NCBI GenBank assembly: GCA_046233135.1 | Contig: JBJXHN010000009.1 | Span: 62,001-126,000 of the forward strand | Length of the DNA stretch: 64,000 nt | Origin: JBJXHN01 sp046233135 | Lineage (GTDB): Bacteria; Pseudomonadota; Alphaproteobacteria; Rhodospirillales; Rhodospirillaceae | Direction of reading: 5' to 3' | Part shown: one piece after another, positions 1 to 8,673 of the stretch | Layout of the letters: the number at the start of each line of letters is the position of its first letter | Numbering within the stretch: the first letter of the stretch is position 1 | Notes under the pieces: model-generated | The model's input: only the letters and a program-made list of their open reading frames with translations | Told to the model about the DNA's origin: nothing | Databases searched by the model: none | Made by a program: the position numbers and the translations under genes

Positions 1-608
1 CCGGACGAAGACTTGGGCCGGGACACCGGCAGGAACCGCCAGGCCAGCACCTCCGCCAGCAGCCCAAGCGGTACCAGCCCCAGGAACAGGCTCCGCCAGC
101 CCGCTCCGGCCACGATCAGCCCGCCCAGCGCCGGCCCCAGAGCCGTCCCCACCGCCGACATGGTGCCCAGCAGCCCCATGGCGCTGCCAATGCGATCCTT
201 CGGCACGCTTTCGCGCACGCTGGCGATGGTCAGCGCCATCAGCGCCGCCGCTCCGGCCCCTTGCAGCGCCCGGGCTGCCAGCAGCATGCCCAGCGACGAC
301 GCCAGCCCGCACAGCACCGAGGCTCCGGTGAACAGCATCATACCGCCCAGCAGCACCCGCCGCCGCCCGAACAGATCCCCCAGCCTGCCGGCAAAGACGA
401 TCAGGACAGTCACCGCCGTCAGATAGGCCAGAACCACTCCCTGGGCGGCCTCGAAGCCTGCTCCGAAGGCTTCGGCAAAGGTCGGCAGGGCCGCGCTGGC
501 GATACTCACCCCCAGCGACGGCAGCAGCATCGCCAGGGCCAGGGCCGCCATCGCTCCGCCCGGCGAGGGCGATCCGGCGGTACGATCAGCAGGCGGAATA
601 GCGGTCAT
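1..608 (-). CDS. MFS transporter, N-terminal part (cut by window edge)
   Basis: Reading the minus strand from an ATG at 608 gives about 202 residues with no stop before the left edge, so the C-terminal half lies outside. The visible part has alternating hydrophobic segments and the classic MFS loop 2-3 signature (GRLGDLFGRRRVLLGG), followed by an ARALQGAGAAALM segment typical of drug/H+ antiporters of the DHA families. A GGAGA sequence sits just upstream of the start; an earlier ATG upstream is in another frame and soon terminates. It is an inner-membrane proton-driven exporter by family. The gene is divergent from a LysR regulator, the usual arrangement for a regulator controlling a neighbouring efflux gene. 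Substrate cannot be told. Confidence 0.85.
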   Translation of the reverse strand, partial: MTAIPPADRTAGSPSPGGAMAALALAMLLPSLGVSIASAALPTFAEAFGAGFEAAQGVVLAYLTAVTVLIVFAGRLGDLFGRRRVLLGGMMLFTGASVLCGLASSLGMLLAARALQGAGAAALMALTIASVRESVPKDRIGSAMGLLGTMSAVGTALGPALGGLIVAGAGWRSLFLGLVPLGLLAEVLAWRFLPVSRPKSSS

Positions 609-756
609 CGGCAGGGTCTCCGGCTGGGGTGCGCTTTGACATGAAAGCCTCCCTAACCTGGACCCCGCCCAGAGCTGGCGGAATACGCATCAATCACATT
701 AAATACCTGCACCGGACGCCATGCCAGGATGGCGGAAGCCTGCTAAGCTGGCCGCC
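609..756. promoter_or_regulatory. Divergent promoter region between MFS and LysR genes
   Basis: These 148 bases separate two divergent genes. The stretch around 680-705 is locally A+T rich, containing a short ATCAATCACATTAAAT segment, and is the likely site of overlapping promoters and LysR binding. No convincing T-N11-A palindrome could be fixed by eye. Confidence 0.4.
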
Positions 757-1653
757 ATGTCCATGCCCGACCTCAACCTTCTGATCGCGCTCGACGTGCT
801 GTTGAGCGAACGCAGCGTCGCCCGTGCGGCGCGGCGTTTGCGTCTCAGCCAGTCCGCCACCAGCCGGGCGCTGGCCCGCTTGCGCGACACCCTGCACGAT
901 CCCCTGCTGGTGCGCGCCGGCCGGGGTCTGGTTCCCACCCCCCGCGCCCTGGCGCTTCAGGACAGCGTCCGCCGCCTGGTGCAAGAGGCCCAGGCGGTGC
1001 TGCGGCCGGCCGAGGCGCCGGACCTGTCCCGTCTGGTCCGCACCTTCACCATCCGCACCCGCGAAGGCTTCGTGGAGAATTTCGGCCTGCCCCTGATCGA
1101 GCGGCTGCGCCACGAGGCCCCGGGGGTGCACCTGCGCTTCCTTCAGAAAACGGATCGGGAGAGCACTGCGCTGCGCGACGGCGTCGCCGATCTGGAAACC
1201 GGCGTGGTTCGCGCGTCCATGGGGCCGGAAGTGCGCACCCGCACCCTGTTCCGCGACCGCTTCATCGCGGTCGTCCGCCCCGGCCATCCGCTTGCCGACG
1301 GCCCCGTCACCCCGGCCCGCTACGCCGGGGCCGACCATATCCGCGTCACCCTGGACGATATGGATGGCGGACTGGTCGAAGCCGCCCTGGCCCCGCTGGG
1401 GCTGGAACGGCGGGTGGCAACCACCCTCAGCGGCTTCGCCATGGCCCTGTCCCTGGCCCGGGCCGCCGATCTGGTGGCCACGGTGCCGGAACGCTACACC
1501 GGCAACCTGCGCGACGGGCTGGTCAGCATCCCCCTGCCCTTTGCCCTGCCGGAGATCCCCATTTCCCTGCTCTGGCACCCCCGACACGACGCCGACCCGG
1601 CCCACCAGTGGCTGCGGGGCTGCCTGCGCGCCGTCTGCTCAGCCGAAGAGTGA
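757..1653 (+). CDS. LysR family transcriptional regulator
   Basis: The protein of 298 residues starts with the LysR winged helix-turn-helix: a leucine-rich first helix, then SVARAARRLRLSQSATSRA and LARLRDTLHDPLLVR, a near-perfect family match. The rest is a two-lobe substrate-binding effector domain. The pattern (PLLVRAGRGLVPTPRA) is typical of the NodD/PcpR-like or LeuO-type branch. The start at 757 was preferred because homologues begin close to the MPDLNLL segment; an in-frame ATG at 721 would add 12 residues with no better ribosome binding site. It probably regulates the divergent MFS transporter. Its 3' end overlaps the end of the convergent GH15 gene by 15 bases. Confidence 0.9.
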   Translation: MSMPDLNLLIALDVLLSERSVARAARRLRLSQSATSRALARLRDTLHDPLLVRAGRGLVPTPRALALQDSVRRLVQEAQAVLRPAEAPDLSRLVRTFTIRTREGFVENFGLPLIERLRHEAPGVHLRFLQKTDRESTALRDGVADLETGVVRASMGPEVRTRTLFRDRFIAVVRPGHPLADGPVTPARYAGADHIRVTLDDMDGGLVEAALAPLGLERRVATTLSGFAMALSLARAADLVATVPERYTGNLRDGLVSIPLPFALPEIPISLLWHPRHDADPAHQWLRGCLRAVCSAEE

Positions 1654-2991
1654 AACCACCGCCTTCCGCGCCAGAGCGGCCGTCAGAAAAGCCGCATAGC
1701 TCCAGGTCAGATGGCGGGCAGAAGCGGGATGGCCGTCGGCTTGGTCGAACTGCTCGGCCATCGAGCCGTCCCGCGGCGTGCACCGCGCCACCCGCCCCAT
1801 GAACCCGTCCCCCCGGGCCAGATGGGTCCGGCGCGCCTCCGCCGTTTCCGCCAGGGCCGCGAGACGGTAATGCACCTCCGCCGCGCCGAGGGTGGAGAAG
1901 TGGAAGGCCCCACCACTTTGATACACATCCCCCCGGAACCGCCCCAGGGCGGGCACCAGATCGGGGCTGGCACGGTTGATCCCGTAGTCCGCCGCGAAGA
2001 TCCCGCACAGGGTCTCCAGGCTTTCGAGGATCCGGGGATCGGCGATGGAATGGGTCCCCGCCGTCCGCCCGGAATGCAGCGCGGCCAGCACCACCGCCAT
2101 GTCCACATCCCTGTCCGTCGCCGGACCGTCGTCCAGACGGGCGCGATAGCAGGCCCGCTCCGCCGACCAGTGGGCATCCAGCCGTGGACCCAGCGCCTGG
2201 GCGGCATCGGCCATCGCCGCAGACTCCGCTCCGGCAGTCCCGCCGTCAGCCCGGGCGGCCCGGACAGCCCCCAGATCCAGCGCCCGCTGTTGCAGGGATA
2301 GCGTGTAGTAGTCCTGCCCGTCCCGCTCTTCCCAGATATCAAAGCCGGGCGCCCCGGCGTGACGCAGGGTGAAGGCCAGATCACCTTTCAGAACGGCTGC
2401 CTGTACCGAAGAGAGGCCGTAGCGGGCCTCATGCTCCAGCAGCACCACCGCCCGCAGCGCCGCTCCGTCCAGCTGGGGCCGCGCCCAGCGCAGAATATCC
2501 AGGGTGCCATCCGGATTGACCCGGGTTTCCATCCGCACCCGGTCGCCCCGGATCCCGGCCAGTTCCTCCGGCGGGCGCAGGAACTGGCGGGCCTCGGGGA
2601 CCGTCCCCGCCCCGTGCTCGGGATCCTCCGCCAGCGCACGGCCATCCAGGGTATCGAGGGCCAGGGCGAAGGCCGCCATGTCCTCCATCAGGCCCGCGCC
2701 GTCAAATTCCGGCGGCGTTTCGTCCATCAGCCGGCTGACCGCCCCCATGACCACGGCGGCATCCCGCAGCCAGTGGAAGAAGTAGTCCGGCTCCGGGTCG
2801 TAATGCGCCGAAACAGGCGAGGCCAGCACCGAGCCCCGCACCGGCCGCACCACCTGACAGAAATCCGGCCGGTGGTGTTCCAGGTCGGTTGCGGAAATGG
2901 CCCGGAGCATCGCGCGCAGGGCGACGGGTTCCTCTGCCGCGATCCAGGATTCCAGCCGCGCCCGGCCCCAGACCTCGCCGCGCACGCTCAC
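1639..2991 (-). CDS. Glycoside hydrolase family 15-like protein
   Basis: A 450-residue protein similar to GH15 glucoamylase/glucodextranase-type (alpha/alpha)6-barrel enzymes: it carries an HYDPEPDYFFHWLRDAAVV segment, the hallmark substrate-binding W-RDA motif of the family, plus a later KGDLAF and QSGGAFHFSTLG region. GH15 enzymes release glucose from the non-reducing end of alpha-glucans, but family members also act on trehalose and other glucosides, so the substrate is uncertain. The start is the GTG at 2991, which overlaps the stop of the upstream GH144 gene as GTGA; longer readings run back inside that gene. There is no obvious signal peptide, so a cytoplasmic location is likely. It is the last gene of a three-gene coupled operon with an ABC protein and a GH144-type glucanase. 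Confidence 0.8.
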   Translation of the reverse strand: MSVRGEVWGRARLESWIAAEEPVALRAMLRAISATDLEHHRPDFCQVVRPVRGSVLASPVSAHYDPEPDYFFHWLRDAAVVMGAVSRLMDETPPEFDGAGLMEDMAAFALALDTLDGRALAEDPEHGAGTVPEARQFLRPPEELAGIRGDRVRMETRVNPDGTLDILRWARPQLDGAALRAVVLLEHEARYGLSSVQAAVLKGDLAFTLRHAGAPGFDIWEERDGQDYYTLSLQQRALDLGAVRAARADGGTAGAESAAMADAAQALGPRLDAHWSAERACYRARLDDGPATDRDVDMAVVLAALHSGRTAGTHSIADPRILESLETLCGIFAADYGINRASPDLVPALGRFRGDVYQSGGAFHFSTLGAAEVHYRLAALAETAEARRTHLARGDGFMGRVARCTPRDGSMAEQFDQADGHPASARHLTWSYAAFLTAALARKAVVSLFG

Positions 2992-4253
2992 CCCTGCGCC
3001 TCCAGCCACGGGCTGGTGAAGTCCAGCGCGCGCAGGCCGGTAATCACCTCCGGGGCGCTCATGAACAGCCGCCACAGCAGGGCGGAACGGTGGTTCTCCA
3101 TCATGATGACGATGGGTCCCTGATCGATGGACAGGTGGTCCCGCGAATACCAGTCCCGGGTTTCGCTGAAGGCATCGGTGAAGCCCCAGTCCGTCCAGAT
3201 GCGATCCCCAAGGGTGTCGTGGAAGTGGCGCATGGCGGCCATCGCCTGATCGGGCACGTAGGGGAAACTGGCCAGGGCGGCGGTGGGAGTGATGGTGGCC
3301 AGGTCATTGTCCGGCGCCTGGGCGGAGTAGCCGTCCGGGTTGTCACTGGCCGTCAGCCCCCAGCAGGGACCGCCGTACCCCTTCCAGCCCTTGGGATTGG
3401 CCTGGCAGTAGGCGTGGTTGAGCAGGGCATGCCGGCGGTTCTGCTCAAAATAGTCGCCATAGCGGTCCGTCAGCCCCCGGGGGTCAAGGCCGAGGAACGA
3501 GTAATGGGCAAAGAACAGCGGCCCGCCCAGCGGCGGCCCCAGTGGCAGGTCCACCCCGTAGTCCGTGCGGCCGTTGCGGAACACCGGACTGTCGGTCCAG
3601 CCCTTGTGATAAAGCACCGGATCGATGGCATGGGTGGGCGAGGACGCGGCCAGCAGATAGACGATCAGGCATTCGTTCCAGCCGCGAATGGCGTGGTTCA
3701 TGGCGAAGCCGTGGTTGGGGCTCCAGTGCCACAGCAGCACGTCATCGTCGGGGGCCTTGTACCAATCCCATTCCACCGCCCGCCACAGGGCGTCGATCCG
3801 CGCCCGCAACGCCGTTTCCTCCGGACCCGGATCGGCAAAATACTGGCGGGCAGCCAGCAGCCCCTGGATCAGGAACGCCGTCTCCACCAGATCACCGCCA
3901 TCGTCCTTGGGGCCGAAGGGAAAGGTGGAGCCGTCGCGCCCGTCCATCCAGTGGGGGAAGGCTCCGTGATGCCGGTCGGCCCGTTCCAGCGCGCCGAGCA
4001 TCAGGGCCAGCCGCTCCGTGGCCTGATCGCGGGAGATGAAGCCCCGCTCCACCCCCACCACCAGGACCATGGCCGCAAAGCCGCTGCCGCCGATGGTGAC
4101 GATCCCGTCGGGCGCCGTGGTGCGGTCCGGAGCCAGGCCGGAAGACGGCTCCGCCCGCTCCCAGAACCAACGGAAGGTGCGTTCCTGGACCAGATCGAAC
4201 AGCGTCTGATCGTCAAGGGCCGGGCCTTGGCCCGATGGACGGGAGTCACTCAT
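2988..4253 (-). CDS. GH144-type glucoamylase-fold protein (probable beta-1,2-glucanase family)
   Basis: This 421-residue protein matches the Pfam glycoamylase family (PF10091), whose characterised members (GH144) are endo-beta-1,2-glucanases. Evidence: an N-terminal LFDLVQERTFRWFWERAEP segment, the GIVTIGGSGFAAMVLVVGVERG segment, FPHWMDGRDG, DLVETAFLIQGLLAARQYF and a late YGGPCWGLTASDNPDGY segment, all in family order. No signal peptide is evident, so it may act in the cytoplasm on imported oligosaccharides, unlike some secreted homologues. Its ATG overlaps the upstream ABC gene's stop (ATGA) and its stop overlaps the GH15 start (GTGA), so all three proteins should be made together. Beta-1,2-glucan as substrate is inferred from the family only. 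Confidence 0.85.
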   Translation of the reverse strand: MSDSRPSGQGPALDDQTLFDLVQERTFRWFWERAEPSSGLAPDRTTAPDGIVTIGGSGFAAMVLVVGVERGFISRDQATERLALMLGALERADRHHGAFPHWMDGRDGSTFPFGPKDDGGDLVETAFLIQGLLAARQYFADPGPEETALRARIDALWRAVEWDWYKAPDDDVLLWHWSPNHGFAMNHAIRGWNECLIVYLLAASSPTHAIDPVLYHKGWTDSPVFRNGRTDYGVDLPLGPPLGGPLFFAHYSFLGLDPRGLTDRYGDYFEQNRRHALLNHAYCQANPKGWKGYGGPCWGLTASDNPDGYSAQAPDNDLATITPTAALASFPYVPDQAMAAMRHFHDTLGDRIWTDWGFTDAFSETRDWYSRDHLSIDQGPIVIMMENHRSALLWRLFMSAPEVITGLRALDFTSPWLEAQG

Positions 4254-6094
4254 GGTTGGTTCACCTCTTGCCGGGCTTTCCAGGCTGGGGGCGGTTCCCG
4301 GCTGATGGTCGGCCCCCGGGGGCGCCGCCGGCGTTCCGGCGGATCGCGGGTCAGAAAGATGGTGCGGGTGTAGAAGTCTCCCAGCGGCCGCCCGGAAATG
4401 CCGATGACCGTGGTATCGGGCAGGTCTTCGCGAAAGATCCCCTGGGCCATCAGGCGGTCGCCGTTTTCCAGCATGTCCAGGGCGTCATCGCTGATCACCC
4501 ACTTGGGCCGGCGCACCACCACCCGGGCCAGGGCGAGCAGCTGCATCTGCTGCACCGTCAGTTCCCGGTCCCAGCGCGCCACCCGGTCCAGGGCACCGGC
4601 CATGTGGCCCAGCCCCACCCGCTCCAGGGCCGCCACCAGCACCGCATCGTCGGCCGGCACATCTCCCAGGGCATAGGTCATGGCTTCCCGCAATGTCCCG
4701 TTGGGCACGTGGGGGCGCTGGGACAGGAACATGGTCTCCTCCGCCGGCGGCATCAGGATGCGTCCCTGCCCCCAGTTCCACAGGCCGGCCAGGGCCATGA
4801 ACAGGGTGCTTTTGCCCGCACCGGGCTTGCCGGTGATCACCAGATGCTCGCCTGGTCCCACCTCCAGCCTCTGCTCGGACAGGATCGACCGCCCCTGCCC
4901 CGACATCACTGTCAGCCCCTCCAGCATGAACTGGCCGTCGGGGTGGGCCGCGCGGTCGAAGCGTTCCACCCCGTCTTCCAGGGTATCCAGCTCCATCAAG
5001 GCCTGGCGGAAGGTCATGACGCGCAGGAAGGTGGCACGCCAGTCGGCGATCACATCGGTGTTGTCGACGAACCAGCGCAGGGATTGCTGCACCTGATTGA
5101 AGGCCCCCACGGCCATCATCAGCGCCCCGAAGGAAATCTGGCCGCCGAAATAGGCCGGCGCGGCAACAACGATGGGGAAGACCAGGGCGACCCAGCCGTA
5201 GCCGGCGGTAACCCAGGTCAGACGCACGGTGGCCAGGACGATCCGCCGCATGATGGCGACGACACTGGTCAGTTCCCGGTCCAGCAGCCCCCGTTCCCCC
5301 GGCTCGGCGGCGTTCAGGGCGATGCCGTCCGCATGATCGGCCCCCCGGACCAGGGCGACGCGCAGATCGGCTTCGCGGGCGTAGCGGGTCTGTTGCAGCC
5401 GCACCAGCTTGCGCCCCACCGCCCAGGAAAACCACGACCCGGTCGCAGCATAGAGCAGCGCCGCCCAGACCATATAGCCGGGGATGGCGAAGGTATGCTC
5501 GCCGAAGCCTAGCACCACCCCGCGCGACAGCTCCCACAGCACCCCGATGAAGCTGACCAGCAGCAGCAGGGCCTGCAGCAGCCCGACCCCCAGCGCGGTG
5601 GTCAGTTCGGTCAGGTGGTTGGTATCTTCATGGATACGCTGATCGGGGTTGACGCCGATCTGCCCCAGGCGGGCGATGCGGGCGGCGCGCTTGTCGCTCA
5701 TCCAGGCGTCGATCAGGTCGCGCGTCGCCATCTGCCGCAGCTTCAGGCGGATACCCATATCCAGGCCCCGCTGGCTGACGTTCAGCACCAGCAGGATCGC
5801 GGCAATGGAGAAAAACACCCCCAGTTGCACCAGAAAGTCATCCACCGACCGCCGTTCGATAGCGTCATAGAACGGCTGGTTCCAGGCGTTCAGGGCGACC
5901 TGGGCAGCGGCGGTACAGATGATCACGGCGGTGATGCCGCCCACCAGAAGGTACAGGCTCCAGCGGTCGGGCGTACGGCCGATGGCCCGGGCGAGAATCC
6001 GGAACTGAACCCGCAGCCGGTCGTCGAAGGTCATGGTCGGGGATGCGGAAGGCGCCGTCGGCTCCGGCGAGCCCGGCTGGTCCTGGGTGTTCAT
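4250..6094 (-). CDS. SbmA/BacA-YddA family ABC transporter with unusual ATPase motifs
   Basis: A 614-residue fused permease-ATPase. The N-terminal half has about six membrane segments and the QPFYDAIERRSVDDF and NPDQRIHEDTNHL signatures typical of the SbmA/BacA-YddA-Rv1819c family. The C-terminal half is an ABC ATPase with an intact Walker A (GKPGAGKSTLFMALAGLW), but the signature is LTVQQ instead of LSGGQ and Walker B reads VISDDALDML, with Asp where the catalytic Glu is expected. The start at 6094 is the first ATG outside the palindromic repeat; an in-frame ATG at 6217 lies within that repeat and is unlikely. Coupling to two glycosidases suggests transport of a carbohydrate or a cell-surface product. 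Direction of transport is unknown. Confidence 0.85.
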   Translation of the reverse strand: MNTQDQPGSPEPTAPSASPTMTFDDRLRVQFRILARAIGRTPDRWSLYLLVGGITAVIICTAAAQVALNAWNQPFYDAIERRSVDDFLVQLGVFFSIAAILLVLNVSQRGLDMGIRLKLRQMATRDLIDAWMSDKRAARIARLGQIGVNPDQRIHEDTNHLTELTTALGVGLLQALLLLVSFIGVLWELSRGVVLGFGEHTFAIPGYMVWAALLYAATGSWFSWAVGRKLVRLQQTRYAREADLRVALVRGADHADGIALNAAEPGERGLLDRELTSVVAIMRRIVLATVRLTWVTAGYGWVALVFPIVVAAPAYFGGQISFGALMMAVGAFNQVQQSLRWFVDNTDVIADWRATFLRVMTFRQALMELDTLEDGVERFDRAAHPDGQFMLEGLTVMSGQGRSILSEQRLEVGPGEHLVITGKPGAGKSTLFMALAGLWNWGQGRILMPPAEETMFLSQRPHVPNGTLREAMTYALGDVPADDAVLVAALERVGLGHMAGALDRVARWDRELTVQQMQLLALARVVVRRPKWVISDDALDMLENGDRLMAQGIFREDLPDTTVIGISGRPLGDFYTRTIFLTRDPPERRRRPRGPTISREPPPAWKARQEVNQP

Positions 6095-6202
6095 GCGTGG
6101 GATAAACCCCTGTGTACGGGTGGTTTCGCTTGCCACCGCCGTGGCCGCGTGATGGATATGTTCCGTTGCCGCGTCGGCGGCAAGCGCTAGATTGTTACGC
6201 CC

Positions 6203-6250
6203 CAGATCAAACCGCATTACATCGGAAACGATGTAACCCGGTTTGATCTG
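6203..6250. repeat. Long inverted repeat (first half of composite palindromic element)
   Basis: Two 22-base arms, 6203-6224 and 6229-6250, are inverted copies with only two mismatches and a GAAA loop. It lies between the divergent ABC operon and the GH3 gene. It looks like part of a dispersed alphaproteobacterial intergenic palindrome rather than a dedicated operator, because it is directly followed by a second hairpin with the AAACCGGTTCCC core known from such repeats in rhizobia. Confidence 0.8.
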
Positions 6251-6264
6251 GAATCATAGAGTTG

Positions 6265-6309
6265 GAGCATCGCGCGGAAAACCGGTTCCCATAGGTCCGC
6301 GCGATGCTC
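6265..6309. repeat. Second inverted repeat with GAGCATCGCGCGGA arms
   Basis: Perfect 14-base arms (6265-6278 and 6296-6309) flank a 17-base loop containing AAACCGGTTCCC. Arms beginning GAGCAT and ending ATGCTC around a CCGGTT core are characteristic of the RIME-like palindromic repeats of alphaproteobacteria (recognised from memory). It ends just before the ribosome binding site of the GH3 gene and would form a stable 5' UTR hairpin if transcribed. Confidence 0.75.
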
Positions 6310-6320
6310 TGGGGGATCCC

Positions 6321-8459
6321 ATGACCATGCGCACACCTGAAGACCTGCTCTCGGCCATGACCCTGACCGAAAAGATCGGTCAGCTCACCATGGTTACCGC
6401 CGATTACGCCGTGACGGGTCCCACCGTGGCGACGGATGTGACCGGTGCCCTGCGGGCTGGTCGGGTGGGCAGCCTGTTCAACCTCTACGGCACCGGGGCC
6501 ACCCGGGCCGCCCAGAAAGTCGCGCTCGAAGAGACCCGGCTCGGTATCCCGCTCTTCTTCGCCCATGACGTGATTCACGGCTTTCGCGCCATCTGCCCTA
6601 TCCCCCTGGGGGAAGCGTCGGCCTTCGATCCGACCCTGTGGAAGGCCACGGGCCGCTGGGCAGCGACCGAGGCCGCGGAGGCCGGGCTGGATCTGGTCTT
6701 CGCGCCGATGCTCGACGTCGCCCGCGATCCCCGCTGGGGCCGCATCGCCGAAGGGCCGGGCGAGGACACCCGGATCGGCCGGGCGGTGGCCGAAGCGAAA
6801 GTGAACGGCTTCCAGGGCCGCGACCTTGCCGCGGCCGACGCCGTGGCCGCCTGCGCCAAGCATTACGTCGCCTACGGTGCCTGCGCGGCGGGGCGGGATT
6901 ATGCCTCCGTCGACATTTCCGACCGCACGCTGGAAGAGGTCTACCTGCCACCCTTCAAGGCCGCCGTGGAGGCCGGGGTGGCGACGGTCATGGCCGCCTT
7001 CACCGATCTGGCCGGCGTGCCGCTGACCGCCCACGAAGGCCTGCTGGATGGCGTACTGCGCCGGCGCTGGCGCTTTGACGGCGTGATCATGAGCGACTAT
7101 GGCGCCATCGGCGAACTGATGGCGCACGGCGTGGCCGCCGACCTGACCGAAGCCGCCGCCCTGGCCCTGCGGGCCGGGGTGGACATCGACATGATGGCCT
7201 ATGCCTATGAAAAGGGCCTGCCCCAGGCCCTGGAACGCGGTCTGGTGACCGTGGAGCAGATCGACCGCGCCGTGATGCGGGTGCTGGAGCTGAAAAGACG
7301 CCTCGGCCTGTTCGACGATCCCTACCGCCGGCGCCCGGCGGGTCGGGCGGAACTGCCGCCGGTGGACGCCGCCGCCCGCCGCGCCGCCCGCGAGGTTGCC
7401 GGCCGCTGCCTGGTGCTGCTGCGCAACCGCGACAATATCCTGCCCTTGCCGGACGTCCCTGGCTCCATCGCCCTGATCGGCCCGCTGGCCGATGCGGGGC
7501 CGGAAATGCTGGGCAACTGGACGGCGGCAGGCCGGGGTGACGAGGCCATCAGCGTGCTCGCCGGCCTGCGCCGGATCCTTCCCGATGCCCCCATTACCCA
7601 CGCTCCCGGCGGCACCATCGACGGAGAGACCATCCCGGCCGATGCCCTTGCCGATACCGTGGCGGCGGCAGAGCAGGCGGACCACGTGATCCTCTGCCTC
7701 GGCGAAGCGGGCTGGATGAGCGGCGAGGCCGCCTGCCGCGCGCGCCTGGATCTGCCCGGTGCGCAGGAGGCCCTGGCCCGGGCCGTGCTGGACGTCGGCA
7801 AGCCGGTGATCGTGCTGCTGTTCTCCGGCCGGCCGCTGGCGATGGAGGAAATCTTCGACCGGGCGGCGGCGGTTGTCGCCTGCTGGTTCCCGGGGGTCGA
7901 GGCGGGCACGGCGATTGCCGATCTGCTGACCGGCGCGGTCAATCCGGCGGCAAAACTGCCGGTGACCTGGCCCCGTCACGTGGGACAGGTGCCGATCCAC
8001 CATGCCCAGCGCCCCGGCGGCCGCCCGTTCGACGCGAAAAACAAATACACCAGCAAATACCTGGACATGCCGAACACGCCGCGTTTCGCTTTCGGTCATG
8101 GCCTGTCCTACACCACCTTCGGGCTGTCGGGGATCAAAACCCGGCCGATGCCCGGTGGCGTGGTGGTGCTGGGCGCGGTGAGCAACGACGGCCGCCGTCC
8201 GGGCAAGACAACGCTGTTCCTGTTCGTCCGCGACCCCGTGGCCCGCCTGTCCCGCCCGGTGCTGGCCCTGGCCCGCTTCGAGACCATGCACCTGGGCGTC
8301 GGCGAAGCCCGCCGTTTCGGCTTCACCCTGACCCGCGAAGATCTCGGTTTTCTTGATGAAGCCTCGAAGCCGACGTTCGAAGCCGGGCAGTTCGATCTGT
8401 TCCTGGGTTTCTCGGCCGATCCGGAAAGGCTGACGCAGGTCAGCGTGACGGTGGGGTAA
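6321..8459 (+). CDS. bglX: Glycoside hydrolase family 3 beta-glucosidase
   Basis: A 712-residue GH3 enzyme of the BglX type. Domains in order: TIM-barrel N domain with VFAPMLDVARDPRWGRIAEG and the KHYVAYG segment, the nucleophile motif GVIMSDYGAIGEL (Asp about residue 259), then the alpha/beta sandwich domain (IALIGPLAD) with the KLPVTWPRHVGQVP segment, and a C-terminal fibronectin III-like domain. The start at 6321 is preceded by GGGGA; earlier in-frame starts fall in the palindromic repeat. No signal peptide is seen, although E. coli BglX is periplasmic, so this one may be cytoplasmic. It likely finishes degradation of beta-linked gluco-oligosaccharides made by the divergent glucanase operon. 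Confidence 0.93.
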   Translation: MTMRTPEDLLSAMTLTEKIGQLTMVTADYAVTGPTVATDVTGALRAGRVGSLFNLYGTGATRAAQKVALEETRLGIPLFFAHDVIHGFRAICPIPLGEASAFDPTLWKATGRWAATEAAEAGLDLVFAPMLDVARDPRWGRIAEGPGEDTRIGRAVAEAKVNGFQGRDLAAADAVAACAKHYVAYGACAAGRDYASVDISDRTLEEVYLPPFKAAVEAGVATVMAAFTDLAGVPLTAHEGLLDGVLRRRWRFDGVIMSDYGAIGELMAHGVAADLTEAAALALRAGVDIDMMAYAYEKGLPQALERGLVTVEQIDRAVMRVLELKRRLGLFDDPYRRRPAGRAELPPVDAAARRAAREVAGRCLVLLRNRDNILPLPDVPGSIALIGPLADAGPEMLGNWTAAGRGDEAISVLAGLRRILPDAPITHAPGGTIDGETIPADALADTVAAAEQADHVILCLGEAGWMSGEAACRARLDLPGAQEALARAVLDVGKPVIVLLFSGRPLAMEEIFDRAAAVVACWFPGVEAGTAIADLLTGAVNPAAKLPVTWPRHVGQVPIHHAQRPGGRPFDAKNKYTSKYLDMPNTPRFAFGHGLSYTTFGLSGIKTRPMPGGVVVLGAVSNDGRRPGKTTLFLFVRDPVARLSRPVLALARFETMHLGVGEARRFGFTLTREDLGFLDEASKPTFEAGQFDLFLGFSADPERLTQVSVTVG

Positions 8460-8673
8460 ACCGGACCTCCACCGCCACGCCAGCCATCATCCCTCCGGCG
8501 ATTCCCGTGCCGAAGAAACGAGCGTGTGGGGCAGATCCGCTGTGGCTCCCCATATAGAGGTGAGCTTGCCAACCCCCCGGCCTGTGCCAATGACGTCGGG
8601 TTTCTGCCCGACTCCCGATCCGCCCGCGCCGCCTCCCCGCGTTTCTGTAGCCTTATCCTTCAGGAGACCCCCA

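Noticed and set aside
6207..8291. A long minus-strand open frame opposite the GH3 gene
   Set aside because: Composition (Gly, His, Gln, Arg) is that of an antisense shadow; the plus strand has clear GH3 motifs throughout.
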